This document shows positions 1 to 14,337 of a stretch of DNA of 64,000 nucleotides, piece by piece (position 1 is the first letter of the stretch; each line of letters opens with the position of its first letter). The notes under the pieces were generated by a model, which was not told where the DNA came from, made no database searches, and saw only the letters and a list, made by a program, of their open reading frames with translations. The DNA comes from Antennarius striatus (lineage: Eukaryota; Chordata; Actinopteri; Lophiiformes; Antennariidae). Both the position numbers and the translations under genes were made by a program. The stretch is taken from assembly GCF_040054535.1 (NCBI RefSeq), contig NC_090784.1, forward strand, positions 16,370,001-16,434,000. The letters run 5' to 3'.

Positions 1-3000
1 GAGATTAATGTGACGATTAAATTCCTCTGCTTCTATAACAGATGGTGGTGGACTTGGAAAAGAGTCATCTAAACTCTCCAGTTTATCATCTTGTACATCA
101 AGGTCTATGCTTGGTGGGGGACTTGGGAAATCTATTGAGCTGAAACTGTCTACCTGTGGACATGACACATCTCTCTCCTCTTGAATATGAAAGTCACTGG
201 GACAAATACTGGGATTGGGTGGAAAGGGAATATTCATATAATCCCCCATTGAGTTCAAACTGCTTACTCTCTCCTCCATGTGTTGTGTAGAAGGCCACGG
301 TCTCATTTCTGCTTCGGAATCTACACCAGATTCAACATTTTGGTGGTCTGAAAAATTCACATTAGGAGCTTCTGTAATACAAATAGACAAATTTGATCCT
401 GTATGTTCTGAAGTGTGACTGAAGTCATTCTCTATATTATCTTTGACAACATGCTCAAGTGATGTCCATTCCTCTTTTTGAATCTTGTAGAGGTGATTCT
501 GAGACCATCTATTAAAATTTAGATTTTCTTCAGTCTTTGTAGAGTCTACAGGATTTACTGCTTTTCTGAGTGTCTGTGAACATGAAGAAACCTCATCTTG
601 CACCAAAGGTTCTTTCCCTGGAATTTCTATATTTTCTATTTCATTGTGTGAGTTTTCTCTTTTCATGTCTTTTTCACAGGTGACAATTTCTCTTAAGTTT
701 TCAATATTCTCCTCCTGTTGTACAATCACCACTTGGATATTCTTCTCAAAGTCTTGAGAGTCCCATATTTCCTTAATATCAAGATTGCCAGACACTCCTT
801 GCAATTTATTGCTCCAGGGTTCTTCACAGACCTCCAAGACAGCAGGGTGAGGTTCACTTCCAGCAAGTTCATCATTTTCTTCACTCTTCCAAAACGTCTG
901 ACCAACAATAAGCCTTTCCCCAATTTCCCAGGTCTTGTTACCAAACCCAGAGAAGAATTCAGACCTTAGTTCGGTGTTCTGGTACTTCTTTTCTGGAGAG
1001 GCCCACTGGTCATTCTCATCAGGCCACAAGCATAAGTCTTTTGACTTTGAAACATAGTGGAAGTCCAGTTCTCCATGAACCTCACCTGAACCTGCACATT
1101 CTACATCCTCCTCCAGGGCAGTACATAACTCTTTTGTTTTCACATCCAGGTCCTCAGAAGATTCTTTATCCATCCTGTTCATTGACTCCATCCATGTTGC
1201 TTTTCCTCTCAAAGGTGACTTTTCTTTCCTAGCATGACTCAGTTCTGCGGCAGCCAGCTGTTTCTCTGTCTGTGCACTGACCATAGACTCACTGTCATCT
1301 GAGCAGCGTAGGTTTCTCAGGCCAAGCTCATTGTGGTCAAGATCTGATCTCTCTTCACTGTCTGTTTCAGTCAAAGAATGACACATCAGATCACTTACTG
1401 TATTAGAGGTAGACACAGCATCAGTGATTCGCTTGACTACAGGCAGGGTTTCATTGCTCAGTTTGGCATCAGTGGTTTGAATGCTGTACAGTTTTGATAG
1501 ACTTGACTCTCTGTTGTCAACCTGTGTCTGTGACATGTGGAAGTTCAGTGAAGATATATCAATATCGATCTCTGTAGCACTAGTGCCATCATTTGTGCTT
1601 AACCACAGCATGCTATCCTTTGACTGGTTGCCACATGCATTAGCTGCAGTGTTTCTACAATCTGTTATTTGAGATATGATGCCATCTGTTAAGCAGTTGT
1701 CTCTGCTCTGTGGGTGCCCTTTCAGCGGCTCTTGATTTAACTCTAAGACCAACTTATCAATTACGTCAATACAGTCCTTGGCCTGAGGATCATCACATAG
1801 TGGTGTTGAATTATTGCTCTCGTTTGGGAAAATGCCAGAATCGCCTCTTTGTGCTGACCCCAGTCCTGTACTTACGAAATCTTTGCCTAAATGAGAGCTG
1901 TCATTTTCTGGAAAATTCTGATGTAGAGTACTTTCCTCAGACAAATCTTTATCCATTTTTCCTCCACTTTCAACAGCGTTATATGACATCTGTATACTAT
2001 TTCTCAAGGGGCTCTTTTCTACTATGTCTCCCTCCTCCTCAGTCTTTTCCTCTATCCCGGTCAGTAATCCTCGATCCCCTCCACGACCACTGCTTGGCCT
2101 GGAGGCGATAAGTCCCTCACCGTTCCTCCTGTTGTTTCCATCCCCCTCCCAGTCACTGTCTGAGAAATAGGCAGAGTCTCGATGTGGTGTTTCATTTCCC
2201 AGGGCTCGCCATCCCCCACTTCCCACTCCTCCACTACCTATCCATGAGTCACTTGGTGTGATGCTGTCAGCTGAGTTGGAAGTCATTGGTGATAGGACAG
2301 AGTCGGTTGGGGTGGTTGTTGATACATTAGAGGATGGATCCCAGTCTGGAGTGGCTGGTGTGTCGCCAGGAGTGGGTACCTTTTGGCTACTGAGGCAGCA
2401 ATTTTCTTCACCAGTTTTATTGTGTTGGAATAAATTCTCTTCTCTCTTCTCAGCAAAGTCCAAATTGTCCAAATCATTATCTCTTGTGACGTGTTCTGCA
2501 TCAACTGTAGAAACTTCCTCGCTGTGGTGCTTTGGTTTTCCAGGAACATAAGACATTGTGGCAGTTTTTCCACATGCTTGATCTCCTCTCTCTAAGTTAT
2601 TGGCCTGTAAATCAAATTCCATTAACTCACCATTTCCTATAAAATCATTCTTTTGATTATCCACGTCATTTGCAAATTGCGATTTGCTGTCACACAGTAG
2701 CACATTTTTGGATTCTGTAAAAGTTTCTGTGTGCTCAGGAGGAGGATACTCTAATAAATCCCCTCTGGCAGGTAAGGCAGGACCATCTGAACACTCCTCA
2801 GCTTCTTTCTGGTTGTGCAGAAGACCATTTTTAGGCATTATTTCTGAAAATACAAAGTCATCAGATTTGTACTGGTCAGCATTACTTCCATGGCCATCAA
2901 CTTTTAAAAAATGTTTATTTGCCCCTATATGAAGAATTGGAATTTCAGGTCGAAGAGAAATCTTTATCTCACTCTTTTTAGCACGCTTTGTCACTTGGGC

Positions 3001-6000
3001 ATATATAGCCTCAGTTTGTGTTTCATCTTTTCCTTTTGCTCGCATGGAGTTATCTGACTGAAAGCTGATGGTCTGGGCAGAGTTTGGATCAATGCATATG
3101 GACTCATATTCGGGAGACAACAGGGTAGGAGAGTAAGATGAATCCGCTTCCTTTCTGTTTGCAGCAGTGCTTTGTCTTGATATGATTTCGGTGAGAAAGG
3201 TCTCTGCTGATTGAATCTCCTTCAGGAACTCCTCTCGGGTCATTTCTGTTCTCCGAGGCTCTTTGTCAATTTGCTGCAGATCAGAACCTTGCTTCTCAGT
3301 GTTGAGTTCACAGAGAAGAGAGCGGGATCTCCGTATACCTTTGGAGTAGGCTTCCTCAGCCTCAGTGTACGAGGGAAGGCCTGTAGCACAGACATAGGGC
3401 CGTAATCTCGGTCCTGCAGGATAGAGATATTTTACTGGATCATTTTCTGATCCTATTTCTATATCTGTGTCCATCCTTCCGGTGTTGATTTCTGTTAGGA
3501 AAAGATCCTTCTGGAATGACTCTTTAGTGACTGAATTATTCTCTTCAGGTCCTGTCTTGCTGCCTTTCTCTGGTCCCCATGAGTGAGCTGACCCCAGCTC
3601 TGTGATCAGAGACTGGGAACGCCGCATACCTCTGTTGGGCAGCACAAAGTTCCCCCAAGTCTCTTCATCTCTTTTCTTATCCCTCTCTACATCCCATGAG
3701 GCCTCTGCCTTGGAATCACTAGATTCTGCCGCACTAGCTATCTCAGTTAGGAATAGATGCATGGGGGATTTCTTTGCAGCAGCCACACATTCTGCTTGAA
3801 GTTCAGCATCTTCCCTCCAAATAGTGGGAAGGATGGTGTCAAGGCGGGACTGAGTCCTTTTCATTCCCCTGGAGAAGAGCTCTGCACAGCCAGGGTCTGC
3901 ATCTTCAGACAGGCTGGAATGAGCAATGGTACTCAAACCAGTGGTTCTCTCAGGTGACATGAAGGGAGAATCATCTTCATCTGAGTAAGTGGGACTTGAT
4001 GAGGACTGTCTGTCAATGTGGAGGGTTGTGGGCTGAGGGCGAGGCAAATTGCGATAAATAGGGCGCAATGGGTTTTCTCGACGAACAGGGGAGTCAAAGT
4101 CCTTTGCACGAGAATGAAAAGTCTCCTTGGAGTTGTGCAATGATTCTGAGTGTCTGATACCATTCTCTGTGTCAGACAAGTCACAGGATAGTGGGTCTCT
4201 GTTTGATCTCTGCATCTTACTGTATCTCAAACTATCTGTTGTATTGTAGGCAGGACAGCTTCTATTTGATTTAGAGTGAGGAGGGAGAGGTGGAGGACAC
4301 ATTTGAGGAGGTTGGGGGTAAATTGGATGGCTTGATGGTGGAAGTGAGGGAGAAAGGGACGGGGATGGTGGTAGAGTTTGTCGGGCTCGATGGAGCCCCA
4401 GGTGTTCAAAGGTGGAAGGTGGGCAACTACTCATATGATGGGGATCTGTTTCAATTTTTCCAGCAATACTGTAGTGAGGCAATCCCCTATATCCGAGTGG
4501 GGGGGCAGGGAGCGGGCGCAAGTGAGAGTAGTTAGCTGATGACAAGGACATAGAGCGCGGCTTAGGGGGAAGTGTCGGAACTTGTGAAGATGTGGACAAC
4601 TGTTTATCTCCTTCACTGCTCGTTTTCTTCTCCTCTTCATCATCATCATCCCCTAAATCCACTACTGAGAAGTCCGTCACTCTGCTCGAAGTGTCTCTGA
4701 ACTCAGCCACACCTATGTTTGACACCTGAAGTTGAACTTCACTTGATTTGACAGTCTGGACACCTTTTCCACACTTGTCAGAAGAACAAAATGGGACTCG
4801 TTCTTTTCCCAGCATTCCGCTGCGAATTTCCACTAACTCCATGTCTCCAGGACAAATCAACTCCGGACAGCAAGAGGAATGGGTCTTCCCTTTTAGAGTT
4901 GGCGACTTATCTTGGGGAGTATGTTCCTCTAATCTGATGTAATACTCACTGGCGAGGGAAGGGCTCCGGGCGCTTATCACTGGGACCACTGTGGGAGTGT
5001 CCAAAGACTGTCTGTGGTTATTATTTACAGTTGGGATTGGCTGAGGAGGAGGAAGAGGTTTGTAGCCTCGTCTGGCATGAGCCTTTTCCCAGAAATACTC
5101 AAAATTCAAACCTTTGCTGGTTTCAGTGACAGTCAGAATGTCATCCAGTTCAGATGAGGATGGGGTGATACAGTTCCCCACAGGGTCCAGTAGGGGGTAG
5201 GAGTTGTCTCTGTCTTCTGTGCTGTAGTCTCTCTCCCTTTGCCGCTCATTTCCTGCAGTCTGGAAGGCGGGGGGACGAAGTAAATCCCAGCGTCTTTCAA
5301 ATGACTCCTCAATTTCACCTCTCCTTCCTCTCCCCTCTTGGTATTCCTCATCTTCTTCATCTTCTTCCCCAACACTTCCCCTCACCATTCCTCGCTCAGC
5401 AGCCAGGAGGGAGGAGAGAAGGAGGAATACTTCTGCTACAGAAGGGCGTTTTGATGGAGGTAGCCAGCAAGACTGCATGATCTCATACCTGTGGCCCCAG
5501 ACAAAAACAGAGGAGGTAAGTTTGGAGAGATGCAATTGAGCCATTCTTACTTCCATTAACATAAACATAATTGCTGCACATGGCACTTAGTGGATGAGTA
5601 CTGACCAGTAGTCTGCATGGGAAAGTTTGAGTCTTGGCTGGGCCAGTGTAATCTGTCTCTCCCTAATGACAAAGGTGAGTACCTCCTCATCACTCAGGTG
5701 TCTGTGGGGCTGAGAGCCGAACTCAAACAACTCCCATATAACCACCCCTAAGGACCTGTAAAAAGAAGACACATCGTCGGTGAGAGACTTATGATCGCAG
5801 GTATGTCTAAATTAGGATAAAATGATAAGGTTTCACATTTCTAGGTAGGGTACAGACCCTGTTGCTCCGTATTCATCTTCTGACATTTTTCAGACATAAC
5901 TTCTGTGTCATTGCACAAAGTATGTTCAGTTGTAGGAATGATACATTTTCTAAATCAGGTGGTTTTGTGGAAATTATTTATACATTTATGCAAAATACAA

Positions 6001-6097
6001 TTATATGTATCAATTACTGTATCTCTGTTAGATTTCAGAATTATATATACATATATATATATACACACAGTGTATATATATTTATATATATATATAC

Positions 6098-6179
<82 letters not shown>

Positions 6180-9100
6180 CTGTATATATGTATATAAAGA
6201 TATATAAAGATATAATTTTATATTAAAATCATTACTAGGATTAAAATAACTAAAACCACTTTTTCTTTCTGATGATGATCAGATTATAAGTCTATGCATA
6301 CTATATCTTTTGAAAACACCAGATTATTTAGAGGGCTTTTAAATGTTGGAATTGTTATGACTCGTGAAGAATATGAACAAAAAGTGCAACAAGTCAATCG
6401 ACTGTTTAGTGATGCACTAAATGATGCACTGAATGTTACTGTTGTGACCAATGGACGTGGCACCGCATCATGACATTTCCTTTCACAACGGGTGGTCCAA
6501 TCTATTGTACATTAAAGGAGACGAGGAAATCTTCTGGAGTAAGATTTTTTTCTTTTCGACTGCAACTTTTGCATCATCTGAGGTACCCTATGTACCCCTA
6601 GATAGTCTACATCTGCATTTGGGTCTGATCACAGTAAAATCATAACACACTGATAATCTAAGTTAAACACTATATTTTTAATGGACAATGCTATGCTACA
6701 AAGCTTTTGATTGCAAAAAGATACATAATAAAGGGAGACCATTTCCTATAAATGAACATTATCATAGCATTAACCAGACGAAATGGCTGTTTAAATGCTG
6801 ATATTCTGCCATTTCAACAAGAATGTGTGTAAACAACTCTGAACACATTAAAACATACAACATACCACACATTGCTAGTTTTGGTTTGGTCAGTGACAAT
6901 GAGAGATCCTCTGTACTCTTCCAGGAGCTCAGGGGCAATCCATCGAAGTGGGATCCATAGCTTGTCTGGAGTTAGGTAATAGTCCTCCTTCACAAAGAGC
7001 ACAAAAAAAACTAATTTAAATAATTATAAATAGTGACAAAACAGTGGCTTTATGGTTGTTAATGTTAAAAATATGAAATAAAAATTAGTCCAAAGGAACA
7101 AACAAATCACATTGTCATGTTGAATCATAAGCACAGACCCATGTACCTTGTAATGGTTGTGTGAAAGGCCATAGTCGCCTATCCTGACAGTGAGGTCTGA
7201 GGTCAATAGGCAGTTTCTTAAAGCCAGATCACTGCAGAGAGTAAAACACAATCACATCAAATCAGTCAAACTTTAAAGAAAGACACTCTATCTGGGAACT
7301 ACGACATTCCTATGATGATTCAGATCCTATGAAGACAGCGTCATGACTGACCTGTGGATGTAGTTGTTTTCATGAAGATGCAGCAGACCGGAGGTGATCT
7401 CAAAAGCCATTCTCTGAAGTGTTAACAGGTCCCGAGTTGGCAGGTCAGGGGTCATCCCATCTGACTTCCGCTGTGCTCTCAGATACCGCTTCAGGTCTCC
7501 CTATTTTACATTACAAAGATAACGCAAGCAATTTTTACAGTCTGGCAACAAGCAAGTGTGCCAAGTATCCTTCTCCTAAAAAGAGATTAAAACTGGTAGG
7601 CAATGCCACATATGCATAGATTATAATTGTGTGTCCCACTGTGACTATATCCCATTTTGGGGTTTTCCTTCACAGAGCCTCAAAAGTGGCAGGGGGATTG
7701 GTAATGAGCTTTCAGTTTTGTATTAGTCATTTGTACTTCAAATAGGTCAATTTAATAAAATGAGGACTAAAGGAAAAGATAAAATGATCCATGAGGAAAG
7801 GACAATAGGTGACTTTATCAAAGTGGATAATAAAGTCTGCAGCTTAGTTTGGTTTCTCTTGCTCTGTTGCTGTGTCCGTGTGTGGACTAGGAGTTAACTC
7901 ACATGGTCTCTTAATCAGCCACTGATTAAGTAGAGGTGTTAAACAGATTTCAGTGTCATTGAAATTTTAGTAGATTTATTAATTCATCATTTGTAAAACA
8001 AATCCTATGTATGGCTACTCGCATAAAGTGAATTTAAATCAACTAGTGAATTAAGCTAAACCACATTAAAATAAAATAGAGTTTGAAAAATTTAATTGAA
8101 CAACCACTACAAAAAAGAAATGTACCATAGTGGACGTCATTCTGATTAAAAGCAAACAGACTTCTCAGAATAATGTGAAAAACAAACAGCTAAAAAGATG
8201 CAGAATAATCTCTTCACAGGTCGGAGTCATTGATGATAATGACGTGGTGACTTTGGAGTAAGAGGTCTATCTTAGAAGAGTTTGTGCCGTCATCCATCTC
8301 CCATATTCAAAAGGAAGAGGAAGTTGTTTTTTACTTACTAGTTGACAAAATTCCATAACCAGGAGGAAGGGAATGCTCTCACTGCACTGCCCCAAACACT
8401 GAAGGATGTTGGGATGCTTAAGGCTCCTGAAGAGAGACAGATGGACGGACAGACAGACAGGCAAACGGACAGGCAAACAGACTCATTATTATCATCTCAT
8501 CATCAAGGACAGGTTTTAGTACCATTTACCTGAGGAAAACTTATTAATGCAATTACACGACAAAACAGATAACTACTGTATGACAGATCCTGAACAGGAA
8601 TGATTGAAGAAAGACATACCACTGAGCTTTTGTGGGTTTTTTTTAAAAATTGAGATTGTTTTTCTTAACAAATACAAATCAAAAATTAATAAAAGTAACC
8701 CTCCCCCAGTTAAATATGTTCAGTCTTTGGTGATGCAGGCTTGCTTGGTTTAATTTTACGTTGGAATTTGGTGGCTAATGCAAATATGAATCTCACTTCC
8801 TAATATGAAATTACCATATTTGGTAGTGTCAATTACTTCAATCAAAGATTTTCCATTACAAAGATCCGCACATGGTATAAAATTGTGACACGCTTCCTGT
8901 CTCCTAAGTGGTTGATGTTCCTCTCCTGACACTGAAGATTTATTAACAAGACGAGGAAAGGGACGACAAGAAGCAAAGGGCCACGGTCAGGAATTGAGCC
9001 AATGGCTGTCTCCGGACAGGGCGGTCCTGAGGCCGGGGACGACTTAAATGAATAGTGAGATGGATCAAGGTATGAATGATGTATATAAATCACAGTTTTA

Positions 9101-12100
9101 CTGACTTCAACACTGTCTGGTAGGGCCTTTCTTCAAGGCAATTTATCATTAGACTAAGAAATAATAACTAAAAAATAATATTTGGAAAATCAAAATACTC
9201 AAGTATGGAGAAAATACGGTGTTCCAACATTGTGCAACAATAATGGATAATGCTTCATAATACACTATACATATATAATTTGGGTAGGAGAAATATGGAC
9301 ATATGGGTTACAATGTGGCAACAGAAAAGTAGACACAGCATGTAGAGGAAATTTGTGTATCATACCATTCAGGTATCATGTGAAGGGTAAAATGATGCAT
9401 CCAACACTCATGGAAATCACATTTTTGTCGATCAACTTCCAATAATAAAAACAGATAATTTTCTTATGATAGAAGCAGATTGTCAGGGTAGAGATTCCAG
9501 ATGGTGTTAGTTCATTTGGTCTCAAGCTGATCTGACTAAAATGACATCATCATGTTGACATCACCAGAGTCTGAGCTATGCCCTGGAGGCCATTATAACA
9601 CAAATGATGTTATGTTGACACACTTTGTCACAATGTGACGATAGATACAGGATATTATATTAATAGAACCCAAAAACTATTTTGTGATTTGGAGGAGAGC
9701 TAACTAGACTTCACTTATGAACACAGTGGTTGGTTTTATATAATGTTGACCAGGTCTAGCATTAAGTCCCCCTAATGAACAGCTGGGTGGAAGCAGTTTC
9801 CCCACCTGTATGGCTCAGACTCAGCCAAGAACTTCCTCTGCTCCAGAGGGCTGGCGCTGACACGCAGCTCCTTCACCACGGCCTGAGAGGAGCTGCAGTC
9901 ACACAGCACTTCAGCGAGGATCACCTGGAGGAGATCGATGGATAATGATATGGACGAGTGCCCAGGAGAAGGAGAAGCAGTAAAAGGACTATTTTAAGTC
10001 AGGACTGAACAGTATTAAATATAACAGAGCTGAGCAGGCAGGAACATGATGTGTATTGTCTTTTACATTGAAATATAAGGATATCTGACGAAGGGGGGAG
10101 ATTGTGTTACCTTCCCAAACCAGCCATTTCCGATCTCCTGAAGGTAGTTTAATGTGTGCCTTTTGAAGCATTGAGACTTGGGGTCTGTAAAAAAGAAGAT
10201 GTTACTATTAAAATATATCTCACAACAAAACAACAAAGCTGATGTTCATGTATCCTGCTTGAACGGAGGACTCATGAATCATTTTCTGACATTCTAGTTT
10301 CCACTCCCCTAAAGAGAAGAGGCTGGTTGAACACTTGAGACCTTTAGTGGAACCACATCAGTGACTCAACAGACTGGGACTTCAGTGACGGACATCACTT
10401 CAACCTATTGGGATTTTAAAGCCCCAATGAGAGCCAGAGAACAGGAGACTAATTCTAGTTTATTACCTGCTCCATTCTGCAGGGAGGGGCAGTTGGGCCT
10501 GTCTCTGACTGGCAAGGTGTAGACCTCAGGGAGGGAGGGACACGATGACAGGCTGTCCTCCTGAATGGGACTGGTGCCTCCAGAGCACTCCTCCCCATCT
10601 GCATTGTCAAACTCCTGGTTGAGCCAAACGGCACAGAAAAATCACAACAATGGTATAAATAACAGTCTAAAATTGAGATGGTTTCATAATAATAATTTAA
10701 AGTATACTGTATATCATGGACTGAGAGAGCAGCCATTATGAACTACTAAACACCTTTTCTCTCATCTAAACAAACACCTTGTCAAGTCAGTTAATGAAGA
10801 CTTTGTTAAGATTAGACGGAGAGATAATTATTGACTATTTCCTCTTCATTAAATAGGAATTCAATGCCTGTTTGCATTTCCATGTAGTTTATCAAGTCAA
10901 ATTCGAATAAAAAAATGTACATCGACTAACAAAAGGTGTGAAAAATCAAAGAAACCAGGGAGAGGTGGATAAATCTCTTACATGTTGCACACTTACATTG
11001 AATCCCACTCCTCCTCTCTTACAGCACAGGCAGGTCAAGAGCAGCAGAACAAAAGAGACGAGTCCTGAGCAAGAGATGAGGATGACGACGTAGGGTGGAG
11101 GAGAGAGTGATGCAGCCCTGGATTGGGAAACTGAGAGGGTGATAGGGAGGAAAGATGTGAATACATTAATGCAGAACATTTGCACTAATAGGGTACACAT
11201 TGTCAGGTTTGACCCAGTGCAACGGAAAACAGGGACTTCACTGAATCAGGAAAGTGTAGAGTCTTGTTACACAGGTGTCCAGAGGGGCACCATAGGGGCA
11301 TTTCTTTAGTGGCGGGTTTGGGACACAGTGGAGGACCCCAATGGACAGATTGCATCAGGGATTTGGGGGTGACAGAGCAGGAAAAGAAGTAAGTTGAAGA
11401 CAAAAAAACGGTTGCCTGAATCAGTAACAGAAAAAAAGAGACTGGAAGTTTGAAAGTGGGATAGTTTACCATTCCAGTGGGGGAGGGGGCAAAAGCATGG
11501 GGAGAGGGGAGATATCAGAAATGGCATTCCACTCAGGAAACAGTTAAGAAGCAGGGGAGGGGAGCTTGGAGTTATCATTTAGGTAAAAAAGGACGCTACT
11601 CGGGAAGGGATGGAAACTGGAAAAGAACTGCTCAAATCAAGAAGGTTTACTACTCGGGTGAGAGAGGGAGGGATCGGGACATTTGATATTTGTACCTCAA
11701 CGTTGTTGATTGTGGGAAGTGAACCATCTGTAGAAAAAAAAAGGGGCAGGGCAGGGTGGTTAAATACCCTTCAGGTTCTCTCGATAGGTTAATACTCTAG
11801 CCAGTTTACATTAAACATTACATCATTTGACAAAAGGGAGAAACAATAACACCTTGAAAAAGTCCGGTGTCCACCTCATGCACTTACTTACTAAATATAT
11901 GCATTAATATTGACAATATATGATATTTAGTTATTTATCCTTTTTACCTCTATGTAAACAAAACCGCCTTTTAGGATGTGAGAATAACATTTGCAAGTTA
12001 GATATTTAAAGCAATTTACTGTGCAAAGAATCTCTCCAAAACTTCAACACTATATTTTCAATTCAATAAACATTTTGAATTTTTATTAATATTTAAAAAT

Positions 12101-13619
12101 ACTTCATCCTCAAAAAAATTCTGCAGGGGAATAAATTATTTTAAATCAACAATTCATAAAATTTGTGATCCTGAGATTGCATTGTAAATTTGAATCATTG
12201 AGTGTATATACTCCAGCATTCCAATTGTAGTCTGTGCCTGTCACAGAAATCCAGTCATACATATTTAAATACATATAAAGGTAACCAAATACATCATAAA
12301 GTCATTATATTGTAAACCCTGCACACATACATGTGAAAGTATATTCAATAATTTAACAGCTTAACAATTATTATAAAATCCAGTATGGCTTTCCACTAAA
12401 ACTGATTTTTGTAATATTTGAGATCTGCAAGCATCATTTCATTTAATATCTTTTAATAATTTTTCTTTTCTTTTCACTGCTTTAGTGCTTTTTTTTAATT
12501 TTGCTTACAAATTTTTCAAAATGTTCAAACACAGAATAACATGGTTTCACACACACACACCCCAAACAAATAAGCATCTGTTCAGCATATGTGACCATCT
12601 TCATGTCAGGGTGTAGACTTAATCTGTTGTTAATAAAGATTGTTAAACCAGACTCCAATAGATTACACGCAATCCATCCTGCGTGAATTTTATCCTTATT
12701 AACACGGGGAGATACGAATAATTGTTGGACATTCTTGTTAATCACCAAACCTGCAAAATCCTTAGCTGAATATTAATTAAACCACTGAATTAAAACTGTA
12801 TAAACCTTTGGATGTGGAGGTAACCAAACATGCAACACAAAGTGAAAACTAAACTGATGGTTCCAGTCCTGTTGCACACAATCTTGTGCAGGGCTATTCT
12901 TTCATCTTTCCCTAGACAGATGTCCAGACAGACACTGCATATAAATAGGAACCTAACACAGGGCCTTTTCCACCAGCCTGGTGCCAACAGCTCTTATCAA
13001 AACACAATACAATGACTGTACACATTACACAAATATCAACACTCTGCCAGATCCTGGAAGAAGGCATATTCAGATTGAGAAAATAAAGATGCCAGCGCTG
13101 GTTAATAGACTAAATAACCTCCAGTGCTTAGCAGGGGCTATTTATAGACTTAAAAACATCGCACTGGTCGATGATTTTCCCTGCTATTCATGCAATGTAT
13201 GCTGCTTTTAAATGTCATCGATCTGAGGCCTGAGATGGAACACCCACCATAATAATATTTTCATCACTGCATGCAAATCTGGTACCCTACCCATCCCCGC
13301 GTCTGCCTCTTGTTTTGGTTACGTCTGCCACATACTGCACTAATAATTCGCATTATGTCTGAGACACACAGGCCGATATTTCAGCGCCCCCCCCCCCTTC
13401 CTCCTTTCAATGTATAGGCCTTTTCATCCCTACCTACCCCCCCCCCATCCTCCTCCTCCTTTCTCCAGCATCACTGTCAGGTTATCAAACACCTCTCCTC
13501 CTCTTCCACCACCTCCGACTCCTCTCACCTTCTCTCTGCGGGACTCCCAGGGCTCTCTCCGGGCTGAAGTACGACATGACCGCCGCCAGCACTACCATCG
13601 TCCAGCAGTGTGGCCGCAT
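1..13619 (-). CDS. lmtk3: Lemur tyrosine kinase 3 (LMTK3), 3' end beyond window
   Basis: Membrane-anchored protein kinase of the LMTK family, linked in mammals to neuronal trafficking. Coding exons (plus coordinates, read backwards): 13529-13619, 10997-11130, 10467-10614, 10111-10184, 9806-9924, 8339-8426, 7352-7500, 7147-7231, 6866-6987, 5606-5755 and 1-5488. All joins keep phase. Residues 1-30 look like a signal peptide ([18 protein letters not shown]...). A membrane segment follows at about 45-66, then the palmitoylatable-looking CLCCKRG that matches LMTK3 rather than LMTK2. Kinase domain about 137-410: glycine loop GNGWFG (141-148), Lys167 in AVVKEL, HSDLALRN (267-274; HRD has become HSD) and GDYG (286-289; DFG has become DYG). 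Both substitutions are usual in LMTKs. The last exon is one open frame of 1829 codons and carries the family motif RDSAYFS near residue 1490. 2216 residues are visible and no stop is reached; the mammalian protein is about 1460, so this is long. Start chosen for the signal peptide. Confidence 0.93.
3181..3900 (-). repeat. Threefold degenerate motif repeat inside LMTK3 tail
   Basis: Residues about 917-1156 of the LMTK3 model hold three copies of a two-part module: a basic motif ([24 protein letters not shown]) followed by a hydrophobic motif FLTEI ([24 protein letters not shown]). Spacing between the two parts is about 30-50 residues. The basic motif has the form of a basophilic kinase or 14-3-3 site (R-R-x-S). 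Function is inferred only. Confidence 0.7.
6043..6215. repeat. Compound AT/GT/AC microsatellite
   Basis: Alternating AT, then a GT run followed directly by an AC run, then AT again, in an lmtk3 intron. The GT and AC halves are complementary, so the tract can fold back on itself. Confidence 0.9.
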
Positions 13620-14337
13620 CGTCTCCGCGTCCAGGAGAACAACACCATCCGAGCGACGCAGCCGACTGTCGGTGTCCTCCTCTCTCCCGTCCCCCCGCCA
13701 CGGTGCGCGCTGTCTCCTGGCTCACGCTGTCTCCGTCTCCCCCCCTCCGCTTTTCCTCCCAATAATAAAGAGCGTCTCCTTGCCTTCCTTGTTGTGCTCC
13801 CCTCGGATCTCCTCCTCCTCCCCCCCCCCACGGTTTGCGCTCTAATCCGCAATTAAACGCGGTGTGTATGATGCTCCATTGTGCGTCCCGCGTCCATATA
13901 TGACTGCTCTGCCTCCGTCTGCGTGGATCACCGCCGAAAACATCCACCCGATATTTCCACCGTTATATAAAGAAATGTATTTCGTTCACCCTCCTATCTC
14001 TGCGATGGAGGGTTATCTGTGTTTTTCTCCTCTGCCTGTCTACGTCACACACACGGCGCGCATTGTCATGGTCCAGCTTGATCATCACAATGTTCCACCA
14101 GTATAGAAAAAAACAAAAAACTGTGGTAATGTTCCCACTGGGAGATGATGCTGTGCATGTGATGCTAGAGCTGGCTTTATTGATCTTTAAGTATCACTAA
14201 AATGTTAACCTTTTGAATTAAAATTAAAATGCTAAACAAGCAAACACAAACTGTGTTCACATTACCGGATAAAATGATCATATCTGATGGGTTTTTTTTA
14301 AATTCATGTGACTCAGGTGTTTTTAAGGGTATTGAGT
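13620..14337. other. lmtk3 upstream region, no further gene seen
   Basis: Pyrimidine- and CpG-rich sequence just upstream of the lmtk3 start codon, with C runs at 13390, 13440 and 13820. It probably holds the 5' UTR and promoter. Open frames here (for example 13410-13856 and 13525-13947) are low-complexity and match no family I know. Confidence 0.4.

Noticed and set aside
11117-11120. Alternative acceptor CAG at 11120-11118 for lmtk3 exon 2
   Set aside because: It breaks the frame with exon 1; the acceptor CTCTCAG ending at 11131 keeps phase and has a better pyrimidine tract.
13410-13947. Overlapping open frames of 86-148 codons near the lmtk3 start
   Set aside because: Low-complexity, CpG- and pyrimidine-rich sequence; they overlap the real first exon in other frames.
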